This document shows, in pieces, positions 1 through 7,839 of a DNA stretch of 64,000 bases (position 1 is its first letter; each line of letters begins with the position of its first letter). The position numbers and the translations under genes were made by a program. Source of the stretch: Enterobacter sp. 638. GTDB taxonomy: Bacteria; Pseudomonadota; Gammaproteobacteria; Enterobacterales; Enterobacteriaceae. Under the pieces are notes generated by a model, which made no database searches, was not told the origin of the DNA, and was given only the letters and a program-made list of their open reading frames with translations. The stretch is taken from the NCBI RefSeq assembly GCF_000016325.1, contig NC_009436.1, positions 3,410,001 through 3,474,000 on the forward strand, in the 5' to 3' direction.

Positions 1-203
1 TCTTAATAACTATCAACTTATAGCCTTAATATTCCACCAGCAAGCGAAGCGATATATTCTGCATTCATTAAAATCGTCCAAATAATTAAGAACCACACCG
101 TTTGACACCTTTAAAATAGCGGCTAAGTTTAAGTACTGAACGACAACGGATACGGCTTTATGACGTATCTTCCTGACATAAATGCACCAAGAGGGTTGAT
201 ATT

Positions 204-389
204 ATGGCAGAGCATCGTGGTGGTTCCGGTAATTTCGCTGAAGACCGTGAAAAAGCATCGGACGCAGGGAAAAAAGGAGGTCAGCAAAGCGGTGGGAACT
301 TTAAGAACGATCCGCAACGTGCCTCCGAAGCCGGTAAGAAAGGCGGTCAGAACAGTCACGGCGGTGGCCGTAAATCTGACAAGTCCTAA
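204..389 (+). CDS. yciG: KGG-repeat stress protein YciG
   Basis: A 61-residue, very hydrophilic protein with two copies of the glycine-rich KGG motif (GKKGGQ near residues 23-28 and 48-53), each preceded by an EKASDAG/QRASEAG-like segment. This is the KGG/Con-10 stress-protein pattern, and length and order match YciG of Salmonella and E. coli. It is the first gene of a yciG-yciF-yciE-katN series on the same strand; in Salmonella this operon is RpoS-dependent, which is known of the family and not shown here. No enzymatic residues are visible. YciG is reported to affect motility and stress survival in E. coli, but its biochemical role is unknown. Confidence 0.9.
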   Translation: MAEHRGGSGNFAEDREKASDAGKKGGQQSGGNFKNDPQRASEAGKKGGQNSHGGGRKSDKS

Positions 390-430
390 GCTTTATATTT
401 CTTAAATTTGTCATGACTTTAAAGAGCACT

Positions 431-452
431 CTGCGAGTCTGCGGACTCGCAG
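431..452 (+). terminator. Hairpin between yciG and yciF
   Basis: Perfect 9-bp stem CTGCGAGTC/GACTCGCAG with a TGCG loop, followed by TATTTTGC. It is located between yciG and yciF and resembles a weak intrinsic terminator or RNA-stabilising 3' structure, which could make the short yciG message more abundant than the rest of the operon. The T-run is poor, so full termination is doubtful. Confidence 0.5.
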
Positions 453-480
453 TATTTTGCTGTGTAAGTGAGGAAACCCT

Positions 481-975
481 ATGAATATGAAAACGCTGCA
501 AGATGTCTTTATTCACCTGCTATCAGATACGTATAGCGCAGAGAAACAGCTTACGCGTGGTTTGGCTAAATTAGCCCGTGAAGCCTCAAGCGAAAAATTA
601 AGCGCTGCGTTTAAAGCTCACCTTGAAGAGACGCAAGGACAAATTGAACGTATCGATCAGATAGTAGAGCAGGAACCAAATCTAAAAATTAAACGCATGA
701 AGTGTGTGGCGATGGAAGGCTTAATTGAAGAAGCCAACGAAGTTATCGAAAGCACTGAAAAGAATGAAGTTCGGGACACCGCATTAATTGCTGCAGCGCA
801 AAAAGTCGAACACTACGAAATTGCCAGTTACGGCACTCTCGCGACTCTGGCGGAGCAATTGGGCTATAAAAAAGCCGTGAAATTGTTAACCGAAACGCTG
901 GAAGAAGAAAAATCTACTGACCTGAAATTAACCGATTTAGCCGTTGGCAATATCAATCAAAAAGCCCAGGCATAA
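481..975 (+). CDS. yciF: Ferritin-like DUF892 protein YciF
   Basis: A 164-residue, almost entirely helical protein of the DUF892/YciF family, a ferritin-like four-helix bundle. The N-terminal segment (LQDVFIHLLSDTYSAEKQL) and the carboxylate/histidine pattern VEHYEIASYGTLATLAEQLG near residues 108-127 are typical and would supply metal-ligand Glu/His residues. The start at ATG 481 follows a GAGG-type ribosome-binding site. Its neighbours are the KGG protein upstream and its paralogue YciE downstream. In E. coli and Salmonella YciF is induced by stress, bile and stationary phase. The metal and reaction are unproven; a role in metal or peroxide handling is inferred from the fold and from katN downstream. 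Confidence 0.92.
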   Translation: MNMKTLQDVFIHLLSDTYSAEKQLTRGLAKLAREASSEKLSAAFKAHLEETQGQIERIDQIVEQEPNLKIKRMKCVAMEGLIEEANEVIESTEKNEVRDTALIAAAQKVEHYEIASYGTLATLAEQLGYKKAVKLLTETLEEEKSTDLKLTDLAVGNINQKAQA

Positions 976-1000
976 TTCGACATAACAGAGGACGATAATA

Positions 1001-1507
1001 ATGAATCACGTAGAACACTACCATGACTGGCTACGCGATGCCCATGCAATGGAAAAGCAAGCCGAATCCATGCTGGAGTCGATGGTCAGCCGTATCGATA
1101 ATTATCCTGACGTGCGCGCCCGCATTGAACAACACGTTAGCGAGACAAAACGTCAAATCACCGTGCTGGAAGAGATCCTGGATCGAAATGATATTTCCCG
1201 TTCGGTGATAAAAGACTCCATGAGCAAAATGGCCGCGCTGGGGCAGTCTATCGGCGGTATGTTCCCGTCCGATGAGATCGTCAAAGGCTCGATCAGCGGG
1301 TACGTTTTTGAGCAGTTCGAAATTGCCTGTTATACCACGCTGCTGGCGGCGGCAAAAAGGGCGGGAGATACCGCCTCGATCCCGGCGATTGAATCAATTC
1401 TTGCCGAAGAACAGGCGATGGCTGACTGGCTGATTCAGCATATCCCAACGACGACAGAACAATTTCTGCTGCGTTCAGACGCGAAAGGCGTCGAAGCTAA
1501 AAAATAA
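1001..1507 (+). CDS. yciE: Ferritin-like DUF892 protein YciE
   Basis: A 168-residue helical protein, a paralogue of the preceding YciF. It has the DUF892 features YHDWLRDAHAMEKQAESML at the N-terminus and FEQFEIACYTTLLAAAKRAGD around residue 104, with conserved Glu residues for a di-metal site. It lies 25 bp after yciF, with AGAGGAC as ribosome-binding site, and 17 bp before katN, so it is very probably cotranscribed. The usual family length is 165-170 residues. The function is uncharacterised; association with the manganese catalase suggests oxidative-stress protection or metal buffering (inference). Confidence 0.92.
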   Translation: MNHVEHYHDWLRDAHAMEKQAESMLESMVSRIDNYPDVRARIEQHVSETKRQITVLEEILDRNDISRSVIKDSMSKMAALGQSIGGMFPSDEIVKGSISGYVFEQFEIACYTTLLAAAKRAGDTASIPAIESILAEEQAMADWLIQHIPTTTEQFLLRSDAKGVEAKK

Positions 1508-1524
1508 TTGCGGGAGGCAGAAGC

Positions 1525-2397
1525 ATGTTCAGACACGTCAAACAATTACAGTATACCGTTCGCGTTGCCGAGCCGAATCCAGGCCTGGCTAATCTTCTGC
1601 TTGAGCAATTTGGCGGCCCTCAGGGTGAGCTGGCAGCCGCGTGCCGTTACTTTACCCAAGGGTTAGGCGATGACGATCCGGGCCGCAAAGATTTGCTGCT
1701 GGATATCGCCACGGAAGAGTTAAGCCACCTGGAAATTATCGGTACGCTGGTTGGCATGCTGAATAAAGGAGCCAAAGGCGAGCTGGCAGAAGGGACTGAA
1801 ACTGAGGCCGAGCTGTATCGTTCGCTGACGGCAAACGGTAACGACAGCCACATTACCTCTCTGCTTTATGGTGGTGGGCCAGCACTCACCAACTCAGCGG
1901 GTGTGCCATGGACTGCCGCCTACGTCGATACCATCGGTGAACCGACGGCGGATTTGCGCTCCAATATTGCCGCGGAAGCCCGCGCCAAAATCATCTACGA
2001 GCGCCTGATCAACGTCACTGACGATCCCGGCGTGAAAGATGCGTTAGCTTTTTTGATGACCCGCGAAGCGGCGCACCAGATGTCATTTGAGAAGGCGTTG
2101 CAGTCCATTCGCAATAACTTCCCGCCGGGCAAACTTCCGCCAGTCGAGGAGTACACCAACAAGTACTACAATATGTCGGAAGGCGGTGAAGTACGCGGCA
2201 GTTGGAACAGCGATAAGCACTTCGATTACGTTGAAAACCCGCAGCCTGCTGTAGACGGTGGAGACGGGGGTGCAGAAGTCGCGCTGTCGTCGAAACAAAA
2301 AACACTGCTCAAAGCGATGGCCAAACGGACGCAATCCGATCCCGAAGCCGATCCGCTAACTGGCGCTGAACTGGGCGCCGGGAAGAAAAAACCGTAA
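1525..2397 (+). CDS. katN: Manganese (non-haem) catalase KatN
   Basis: A 290-residue protein matching the di-manganese catalase family, which converts 2 H2O2 to 2 H2O and O2. The ferritin-like core is visible: QGELAAACRYFTQGL with the first Glu ligand near residue 37, EELSHLEIIGTLVG near residues 67-80, and AEARAKIIYERLI plus REAAHQMSFEKAL, which carry the second Glu/His pair. The C-terminal tail (after about residue 200) is Gly/Asp/Lys-rich, as in Salmonella KatN. It closes the yciGFE-katN operon, with GGGAGG upstream of the ATG. In Salmonella the operon is sigma-S controlled (established knowledge). It acts in the cytoplasm. Confidence 0.94.
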   Translation: MFRHVKQLQYTVRVAEPNPGLANLLLEQFGGPQGELAAACRYFTQGLGDDDPGRKDLLLDIATEELSHLEIIGTLVGMLNKGAKGELAEGTETEAELYRSLTANGNDSHITSLLYGGGPALTNSAGVPWTAAYVDTIGEPTADLRSNIAAEARAKIIYERLINVTDDPGVKDALAFLMTREAAHQMSFEKALQSIRNNFPPGKLPPVEEYTNKYYNMSEGGEVRGSWNSDKHFDYVENPQPAVDGGDGGAEVALSSKQKTLLKAMAKRTQSDPEADPLTGAELGAGKKKP

Positions 2398-2424
2398 CAC
2401 AACGGGTTTTTCTCGACAGTCCTC

Positions 2425-2455
2425 CATGCCCCGTCAACGGCGGGGCATGATTTTG
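2425..2455 (+). terminator. Rho-independent terminator after katN
   Basis: The GC-rich stem CATGCCCCG/CGGGGCATG with a short loop is followed by ATTTTGTGTTT. It ends the yciGFE-katN unit just upstream of the cioA-like gene. The T-run is interrupted, so some read-through into the oxidase genes is possible. Confidence 0.7.
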
Positions 2456-2474
2456 TGTTTGTGGGGTGTGGAAT

Positions 2475-3878
2475 ATGTTCGAACTCGACGCATTTCATCT
2501 GGCCAGGCTTCAGTTCGCTTTTACCGTCTCTTTCCATATCATTTTCCCCGCGATAACCATCGGTCTTGCCAGCTATCTTGTGGTGCTGGAAGGGCTGTGG
2601 CTGCGAACTAAAAATGACGTCTGGCGATCGCTGTATCACTTCTGGTTGAAAATCTTCGCCGTCAATTTCGGCATGGGGGTGGTTTCAGGCCTGGTGATGG
2701 CGTATCAGTTCGGCACTAACTGGAGCGGATTCTCCGAGTTCGCCGGGAGTATCACCGGCCCCCTCCTCACCTATGAAGTGTTAACTGCCTTTTTCCTTGA
2801 AGCCGGTTTCTTGGGCGTGATGCTGTTTGGCTGGAATAAAGTCGGGCCTGGGCTGCATTTTTTCGCGACCTGCATGGTGGCGCTGGGCACGTTGATGTCC
2901 ACGTTCTGGATCCTCGCCTCAAACAGCTGGATGCACACCCCGCAAGGCTTTAGCATCGCCAACGGTCAGGTCATACCCGAAGACTGGTTTGCGGTGATCT
3001 TTAACCCCTCTTTCCCTTATCGCCTTTTCCACATGTCGATTGCGGCGTTTCTGAGTAGCGCCCTGTTTGTTGGCGCATCGGGCGCGTGGCATTTGCTGCG
3101 CGGCAACGATACGCCCGCAGTACGCAAAATGTTCTCTATGGCGCTGTGGATGGCGCTGCTGGTCGCGCCGATTCAGGCTTTCGTCGGCGATATGCACGGG
3201 CTGAACACGCTCGAACATCAGCCCGCCAAAATTGCCGCTATTGAAGGCCACTGGGAAAATCGTCCTGGCGAAGCCACTCCGCTGCTGCTGTTCGGCGTCC
3301 CGGATATGGAAGAGGAACGCACCAAATACGGGCTGGAAATCCCCGCGCTCGGCAGCCTGATCCTGACACACAGCCTGGATAAACAGGTCCCCGCGCTGAA
3401 GGAGTTCCCGAAAGACGAGCGCCCTAATTCGCTGATCGTCTTCTGGTCGTTTCGCGTGATGGTTGGCCTCGGTCTGCTCATGATTGCCATGGGCGTGGTG
3501 AGCGTGTGGCTCCGCTATCGGCACCGTCTTTACCACTCGCGCCCTTTCCTGTGGTTTGCATTGTGTATGGGGCCTGCGGGTCTGGTTGCGATTCTGGCGG
3601 GCTGGGTCACCACCGAAGTGGGCCGCCAGCCGTGGGTCGTTTACGGTTTGCTGCGCACGCGTGACGCGGTTTCATTGCACAGCACGCTGCAGATGAGCAT
3701 CAGTCTCATCGCCTTTTTCGTGGTGTATTGCTCGGTGTTTGGCGTCGGGTATCTCTATCTGGTCAGGCTTATCAAGAAAGGGCCGCAGCCAGTGGATACG
3801 CTCACCTCGAACACATCCGGTACACCTGCCCGTCCGCTGTCCGCCGCTGAGTCCGTTCCGGAACAGGAGAAGCCATAA
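2475..3878 (+). CDS. cioA: Cytochrome bd-type quinol oxidase subunit I, CioA/CydA family
   Basis: A membrane protein of about 467 residues. It has the subunit I N-terminal segment with the haem-ligand His (LARLQFAFTVSFHIIF), the region near TPQGF, and the conserved GRQPW motif near residue 385. At this length the quinol-binding Q-loop is short compared with CydA (about 522 residues), which is typical of the cyanide-insensitive CIO subgroup. The complex would oxidise quinol and reduce O2 to water in the inner membrane. I prefer ATG 2475 over the GTG three codons upstream because the GGGGTGTGG stretch is then well spaced as a ribosome-binding site. The stop overlaps the next start (TAATG), so the two subunits are translationally coupled. 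No cydX-like peptide is seen. Confidence 0.88.
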   Translation: MFELDAFHLARLQFAFTVSFHIIFPAITIGLASYLVVLEGLWLRTKNDVWRSLYHFWLKIFAVNFGMGVVSGLVMAYQFGTNWSGFSEFAGSITGPLLTYEVLTAFFLEAGFLGVMLFGWNKVGPGLHFFATCMVALGTLMSTFWILASNSWMHTPQGFSIANGQVIPEDWFAVIFNPSFPYRLFHMSIAAFLSSALFVGASGAWHLLRGNDTPAVRKMFSMALWMALLVAPIQAFVGDMHGLNTLEHQPAKIAAIEGHWENRPGEATPLLLFGVPDMEEERTKYGLEIPALGSLILTHSLDKQVPALKEFPKDERPNSLIVFWSFRVMVGLGLLMIAMGVVSVWLRYRHRLYHSRPFLWFALCMGPAGLVAILAGWVTTEVGRQPWVVYGLLRTRDAVSLHSTLQMSISLIAFFVVYCSVFGVGYLYLVRLIKKGPQPVDTLTSNTSGTPARPLSAAESVPEQEKP

Positions 3879-4888
3879 TGGGTGTCGATATCTCAGTTAT
3901 CTGGTTTGCGATCATCGTCTTTGCCACGCTGATGTACATCATTATGGATGGGTTCGATTTGGGCATTGGTGTGCTATTTAATTTCGTGCGCGATCCCGAA
4001 GAGCGCGACATTATGGTGAACAGCGTCGCCCCCGTCTGGGATGGCAATGAGACCTGGCTGGTGCTCGGTGGTGCCGGGCTGTTTGGCGCTTTCCCGCTGG
4101 CGTATGCGGTGATTGTGGATGCGCTCACCATTCCCCTCACCGCCATGCTGATTGGCCTGATCTTTCGCGGTGTGGCGTTCGAGTTTCGCTTTAAAGCCAC
4201 CCCATCACACCGCAAATTCTGGGATTACTCATTTGCCGGAGGTTCGCTGCTGGCGACGTTTAGCCAGGGCATCGTGGTCGGCGCGATGATCAATGGCTTT
4301 GACGTTGTAGGTCGCCGCTTTGCCGGTTCTTCACTGGACTGGCTGACGCCGTTCAATCTGTTCTGCGGGCTGGGATTAATCGTGGCATACACCCTTTTAG
4401 GGACGACGTGGCTGATTATGAAAAGTGAGGGCGCGCTGCAAATTCGCATGCGTGAGCTGACGCGTCACTGCCTGCTGGCGTTGATGGGGGTGATTGCGGT
4501 GGTCAGCATCTGGACGCCCCTCGGCTGGCAGTACGTCGCCGACCGCTGGTTCTCGCTGCCAAACTTCTTTTACTTCCTGCCGGTACCGCTTCTGGTGCTG
4601 GTCTTTAGCCTGTGGATCTGGCGACTCACGCATAACGTACACAGTCACACCCGCCCATTCTTGCTAACCCTGGGGCTGATTTTCCTCGGCTTTAGCGGCC
4701 TGGGCATCAGCCTGTGGCCGCATATCATTCCGCCACGCATCACGATCTGGGACGCCGCCGCGCCGCCGGCCAGTCAGCTGTTTATGCTGGTCGGCACGCT
4801 GCTGATTATCCCGGTGATTCTGGTCTATACCGCATGGAGCTATTACGTCTTCAGGGGAAAAGTGTCAGGGTCGGAGGGGTATCATTGA
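3878..4888 (+). CDS. cioB: Cytochrome bd-type quinol oxidase subunit II, CioB/CydB family
   Basis: A 336-residue, very hydrophobic protein with the CydB signature at the N-terminus (MDGFDLGIGVLF near residues 24-35, then PVWDGNETWLVLGGAG near residues 53-68). It is the partner of the upstream subunit I, with one-base stop/start overlap, and lacks haem ligands of its own. It is shorter than E. coli CydB (379) and matches the CioB/YthB length class. No cydX or cydDC genes follow; the gene ends 12 bp before the convergent CinA-like gene. Its position after katN groups two ways of removing O2-derived stress, but a shared promoter is not demonstrated. Confidence 0.88.
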   Translation: MGVDISVIWFAIIVFATLMYIIMDGFDLGIGVLFNFVRDPEERDIMVNSVAPVWDGNETWLVLGGAGLFGAFPLAYAVIVDALTIPLTAMLIGLIFRGVAFEFRFKATPSHRKFWDYSFAGGSLLATFSQGIVVGAMINGFDVVGRRFAGSSLDWLTPFNLFCGLGLIVAYTLLGTTWLIMKSEGALQIRMRELTRHCLLALMGVIAVVSIWTPLGWQYVADRWFSLPNFFYFLPVPLLVLVFSLWIWRLTHNVHSHTRPFLLTLGLIFLGFSGLGISLWPHIIPPRITIWDAAAPPASQLFMLVGTLLIIPVILVYTAWSYYVFRGKVSGSEGYH

Positions 4889-4900
4889 GCGAACCGCGCG

Positions 4901-5425
4901 CTAGTTTTTGCGCTTTTTCCAGACGGACAGTTTCACAATGAGTTCCGCCAGCGCGTAGCGCACGGCTTTTTCGATGACGTCCTGACAGTCGCCGGTAAAA
5001 AGCACTCTGTCTGTCGAAATCTCACCGCGATAATTCCACGCAAACCAGACGGTGCCCGCAGGGGTACCGTCATCGCCGCCATCGGGCCCGGCGTATCCGC
5101 TGATCGCAATGCTGATATCCGCGCCTGCCCGCGTGAGCGCCCCCGCCGACATCTCTTTGACGGTCTGTTCACTGACAGCAGTATATTTCTCAAGCGTGCT
5201 CGCCTGGACGCCCAGTATTTTCTGCTTCGCCTCATCGCTAAAGGTTATTAACCCGACGTCATAAAAAGCGGCGGTGTTTTCCTCAGCGCACAGCGCCGTG
5301 GCAAGGTTGCCGCCGGTACAGGATTCCGCAGTGGTTAACATTAATTCTCGCTCGGTGAGGACATTCGCAACCTGCTTTGTCAGCTCGCCCGTTGTTTTCG
5401 CTTCGTTATAGGCGGTAGTACTCAT
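4901..5425 (-). CDS. CinA C-terminal-domain protein, YdeJ-like paralogue of PncC
   Basis: A 174-residue protein with the CinA-C fold: TTAESCTGGNLA near residues 31-42, a GLITFSDEAKQKILGV segment and SGYAGPDGG near residues 108-116. PncC-type enzymes deamidate nicotinamide mononucleotide to nicotinate mononucleotide. A true pncC lies next to recA at 49.5-50.0 kb, so this copy is the accessory paralogue. The family member YdeJ of E. coli is reported to lack the activity, so catalysis should not be assumed here; the Ser and Gly-rich motifs are intact to the eye. It is the last gene of a three-gene minus-strand group with 9-10 bp gaps. Confidence 0.8.
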   Translation of the reverse strand: MSTTAYNEAKTTGELTKQVANVLTERELMLTTAESCTGGNLATALCAEENTAAFYDVGLITFSDEAKQKILGVQASTLEKYTAVSEQTVKEMSAGALTRAGADISIAISGYAGPDGGDDGTPAGTVWFAWNYRGEISTDRVLFTGDCQDVIEKAVRYALAELIVKLSVWKKRKN

Positions 5426-5434
5426 CAGGATACC

Positions 5435-5884
5435 CTACTCACTTTCTACAGGAATAATGGAAATATGACCGTTACGTTCAAGAATGGCGTATTTGATTTT
5501 ACTGAACTCTGTAATTCCGTGATTCTGCCGCGCAGCGACTAAAATATCGTCGCAGGAGACATCCACTTTTTTGAGTTTGTCAGACAGAGGCAGACCATTT
5601 TCGAGCAAAATAACGGGCGACCCATCAAGAATAGACTCTGCGCCGGAGATGTACTTCTTCATCAGTCCGAAAACAATATCCACCGCCACCAGCGTGACAA
5701 TCGTCAGCATTGCCCCGGTGACCGAGAAATCATTGCCCAACAATGCCTGCTGTGTGGCTTCACTGATAATCAGCAGCAGGATCAAATCAAAGCTGGTCAT
5801 CTGCAATAAAGCGCGACGACCAGCTATTTTAAACACCACCAGTAAAATAAGGTAAATGGCGATCGCCCGGAATACCATCTCCAT
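5435..5884 (-). CDS. DUF421 (YetF/YcaP-like) membrane protein, short form
   Basis: A 149-residue protein with about three N-terminal membrane segments (residues 5-85, rich in Leu/Ile/Val) and a C-terminal soluble domain. The KIAGRRALLQMTSFDL motif and the DGSPVILLENG segment are DUF421 hallmarks. Family members such as YcaP and YetF are often about 200-230 residues, so this is a short version with a reduced C-terminal domain. The function is unknown; Bacillus homologues are linked to spore and envelope properties. It lies 9 bp after the single-span protein gene and 9 bp before the CinA-like gene, so the three are probably one operon. Confidence 0.78.
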   Translation of the reverse strand: MEMVFRAIAIYLILLVVFKIAGRRALLQMTSFDLILLLIISEATQQALLGNDFSVTGAMLTIVTLVAVDIVFGLMKKYISGAESILDGSPVILLENGLPLSDKLKKVDVSCDDILVAARQNHGITEFSKIKYAILERNGHISIIPVESE

Positions 5885-5893
5885 ATTGCTCTC

Positions 5894-6406
5894 CTAAGGA
5901 TAAATAAACTGCCAGAACGTGATACCTGGCTGGTCATTGACGCTAATAGAACTCACTGACTTTCCCGGAACAGTGGGGGTGACATACATCCAGACGCTGA
6001 AATCACGATTATTATTCACATTGTTATAAACCAGATAGAGCGTTTTCCCCCGGCTGTACATGCTGTCGGGCTGAGGAGAGATACTCCCGGGCTGGAAATC
6101 CTCATTAAATTTCCCACCCAGGCTCACGACATACTTATCCGTGTTCTGAGGCTGAACGGTGAAATGAAGTTTGAATTCGGTTTGCAATCGGCCAAAGCGT
6201 TCATAATTCACGCTTAGCGTTTGAGATATATTGCTTTTTTTCGCTGAACTGAAATAACCATTAGAAAAAAATCCCAGCACTGCCGCCAGAATGATGCACA
6301 GTAAAACCGCAAAACCTATCGACTGAAACCCGGACTCAAAATTGAGCGCAAAGCGGTTCTCTTTAACGCCGGGTAATTTGTCACGGTTATCTTGTGATGA
6401 TGTCAT
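5894..6406 (-). CDS. Hypothetical single-span membrane protein
   Basis: A 170-residue protein I do not recognise. It has a hydrophilic N-terminus of about 30 residues, one membrane segment (about residues 31-50, IGFAVLLCIILAAVLGFF core) and a 120-residue C-terminal domain with beta-rich composition (alternating hydrophobics, many Asn/Ser/Val). There is no signal-peptidase site, so it is probably anchored with the C-terminal domain in the periplasm. It is the first gene of the operon with the DUF421 protein. It starts at ATG 6406 with GAGGGG upstream. A partner or chaperone role for the DUF421 protein is only an inference from context. Confidence 0.65.
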   Translation of the reverse strand: MTSSQDNRDKLPGVKENRFALNFESGFQSIGFAVLLCIILAAVLGFFSNGYFSSAKKSNISQTLSVNYERFGRLQTEFKLHFTVQPQNTDKYVVSLGGKFNEDFQPGSISPQPDSMYSRGKTLYLVYNNVNNNRDFSVWMYVTPTVPGKSVSSISVNDQPGITFWQFIYP

Positions 6407-6551
6407 TTATCCCCTCTGCCGTTTCGGTTATTACGCCTTTAGCGAGATGATTCTTAACGCCATTATCTTTTAGGACTCATCCCGTTTGCCAGATAATGAA
6501 TCAACAACCAGACTTAATATTAAGCCAGGTTTCACTTTTTTGGAGGTCAGT

Positions 6552-6944
6552 ATGAAATTATCCCTTGCGCCACTTTTCTGTTGTTTGCTCATCCCAACGG
6601 CATGGGCAGATGACAGTGGCGGGCTTCAAAAAGGCGAAGCGCCACCGCCGCCGCACGCGATTGATGATGGGTATCGTGGGACGGAAAATGCGCGCACCAT
6701 GACCGTTGAGCAGGCAAAAGAGATGCACGACGGTGCGACCATTTCGCTACGCGGTAATTTAATTGACGGCTCCGGCGGCGATAAATATAAATTCCGCGAT
6801 AAGACAGGTGAAATTGACACGATTATCCCGAAATCTGTGTTTGATGGGAGAACAGTTGAGCCCGATAATATGATCAGCATTAATGGTAGTCTGGATAAAA
6901 AAATGACGCCGCCGGTCGTGCGAGTGGATCACATTCAAAAATAG
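6552..6944 (+). CDS. Periplasmic BOF-family protein, YgiW/YdeI-like
   Basis: A 130-residue protein with a clear signal peptide ([19 protein letters not shown], cleavage before DDSGG) and a C-terminal bacterial OB-fold (BOF) domain: [20 protein letters not shown] and [16 protein letters not shown] segments near residues 50-95. YgiW and YdeI of E. coli and VisP of Salmonella are small periplasmic stress proteins of this type, linked to peroxide, polymyxin and cadmium tolerance. I chose ATG 6552 because GGAGGT lies 4 bp upstream and the signal peptide starts there; the longer upstream reading has no signal sequence. It is monocistronic and followed by a perfect hairpin. Confidence 0.85.
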   Translation: MKLSLAPLFCCLLIPTAWADDSGGLQKGEAPPPPHAIDDGYRGTENARTMTVEQAKEMHDGATISLRGNLIDGSGGDKYKFRDKTGEIDTIIPKSVFDGRTVEPDNMISINGSLDKKMTPPVVRVDHIQK

Positions 6945-6961
6945 CTATTGATGTGCCTGCG

Positions 6962-7001
6962 CAGTGCAAAGTAAAGAGAGATATCCACTCACTTTGCACT
7001 G
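6962..7001 (+). terminator. Stem-loop downstream of the BOF-family gene
   Basis: Perfect 11-bp inverted repeat CAGTGCAAAGT/ACTTTGCACTG with an 18-base loop. It lacks a good T-run, so it may act as a 3' stabilising structure more than as an intrinsic terminator. The following bases to 7239 hold no gene I can support; a 64-codon reverse reading frame there has no ribosome-binding site or family signal. Confidence 0.45.
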
Positions 7002-7239
7002 TGCGATATTTCCTGCCTTAAGCTAAATCTCACCAAAGCCAACGCTGAATACCGTAACCCCTACCAATATCTGGGATGCAAATACCAGGATTAATCTGTC
7101 CTTTAGGATTATTCCCCATTTCATCACCTGCTAAAAAAACCAACAATTTTAATCGCTTTCTTTGCCATGGAATATCCATGACATGTTTGCCGATATTATT
7201 CGGCGTTATCAACAAAAACGGCACAAAGGATTACGGAAA

Positions 7240-7803
7240 ATGAAACACATTTCTCTGGCGGTATTAGTCGCAGCGAGCCTGGTCAGCGGCGCTGCTCTGG
7301 CGGATAATCATACTTTTTCTCTCGGTTATGCGCAGAGCAAAGTTGAGACCTTTAAAAATATTCGCGGCGTGAACGCACAGTACCGTTATGAATGGGATTC
7401 CCCGTTGAGCGTAATGGGTTCTTTCACCTATATGAGCGGCGATCAAGATGATAATTATTATATCGATTCTGACTCCGTGAAAAATCACCTTGAGGTGAAA
7501 TATTACTCACTGATGGCTGGTCCAGCGTACCGTATTAACGAATACGTTTCTCTGTATGCTCTGGGCGGTATTGCCCGTACTAAAGCGGATGGCGACACCA
7601 AATGGGTTAACGCGGGCGATGGCTACACTCAGAAAGACAGCATCTCTGAAAAATCGACCTCTTTCGCTTATGGCGCGGGTGTGCAGTTTAACCCAACCGC
7701 CGATTTGGCGATTAACGTGGGTTACGAAGGCACCAACGCCGATCTGGAGGGCGACAGCTACTCTATCAATGGCTGGAACCTGGGCGTAGGTTACCGCTTC
7801 TAG
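7240..7803 (+). CDS. OmpX/Ail/PagC-type eight-stranded outer-membrane protein
   Basis: A 187-residue protein with a signal peptide (MKHISLAVLVAASLVSGAALA, cleavage before DNHTF). It has alternating beta strands with aromatic girdles and the terminal signature GWNLGVGYRF, ending in Phe, which is required for BAM recognition. The YEW..SPLSVMGSFTY and YYSLMAGPAYR segments match the Ail/OmpX family. Roles in this family include adhesion, serum resistance and stress adaptation. It could be a second OmpX-like protein in addition to the housekeeping ompX near glnH; I cannot tell which subfamily. ATG 7240 is chosen because the signal peptide starts there and an AAGG site precedes it. Confidence 0.87.
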   Translation: MKHISLAVLVAASLVSGAALADNHTFSLGYAQSKVETFKNIRGVNAQYRYEWDSPLSVMGSFTYMSGDQDDNYYIDSDSVKNHLEVKYYSLMAGPAYRINEYVSLYALGGIARTKADGDTKWVNAGDGYTQKDSISEKSTSFAYGAGVQFNPTADLAINVGYEGTNADLEGDSYSINGWNLGVGYRF

Positions 7804-7814
7804 TCTGTTGAATT

Positions 7815-7839
7815 GACCTCTCCCGGTCAGGGAGAGGTC
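7815..7839. terminator. Bidirectional hairpin between the OmpX-type gene and lysR
   Basis: Perfect 10-bp stem GACCTCTCCC/GGGAGAGGTC with a 5-base loop between convergent genes, overlapping the last codons of the lysR gene. The arms belong to the CTCTCCC/GGGAGAG hairpin class that recurs in this window (10.25, 13.05-13.30, 32.3 and 40.06 kb). Confidence 0.6.

Noticed and set aside
7030..7224. 64-codon minus-strand frame upstream of the OmpX-type gene
   Set aside because: No ribosome-binding site and no recognised domain; it overlaps the promoter region.
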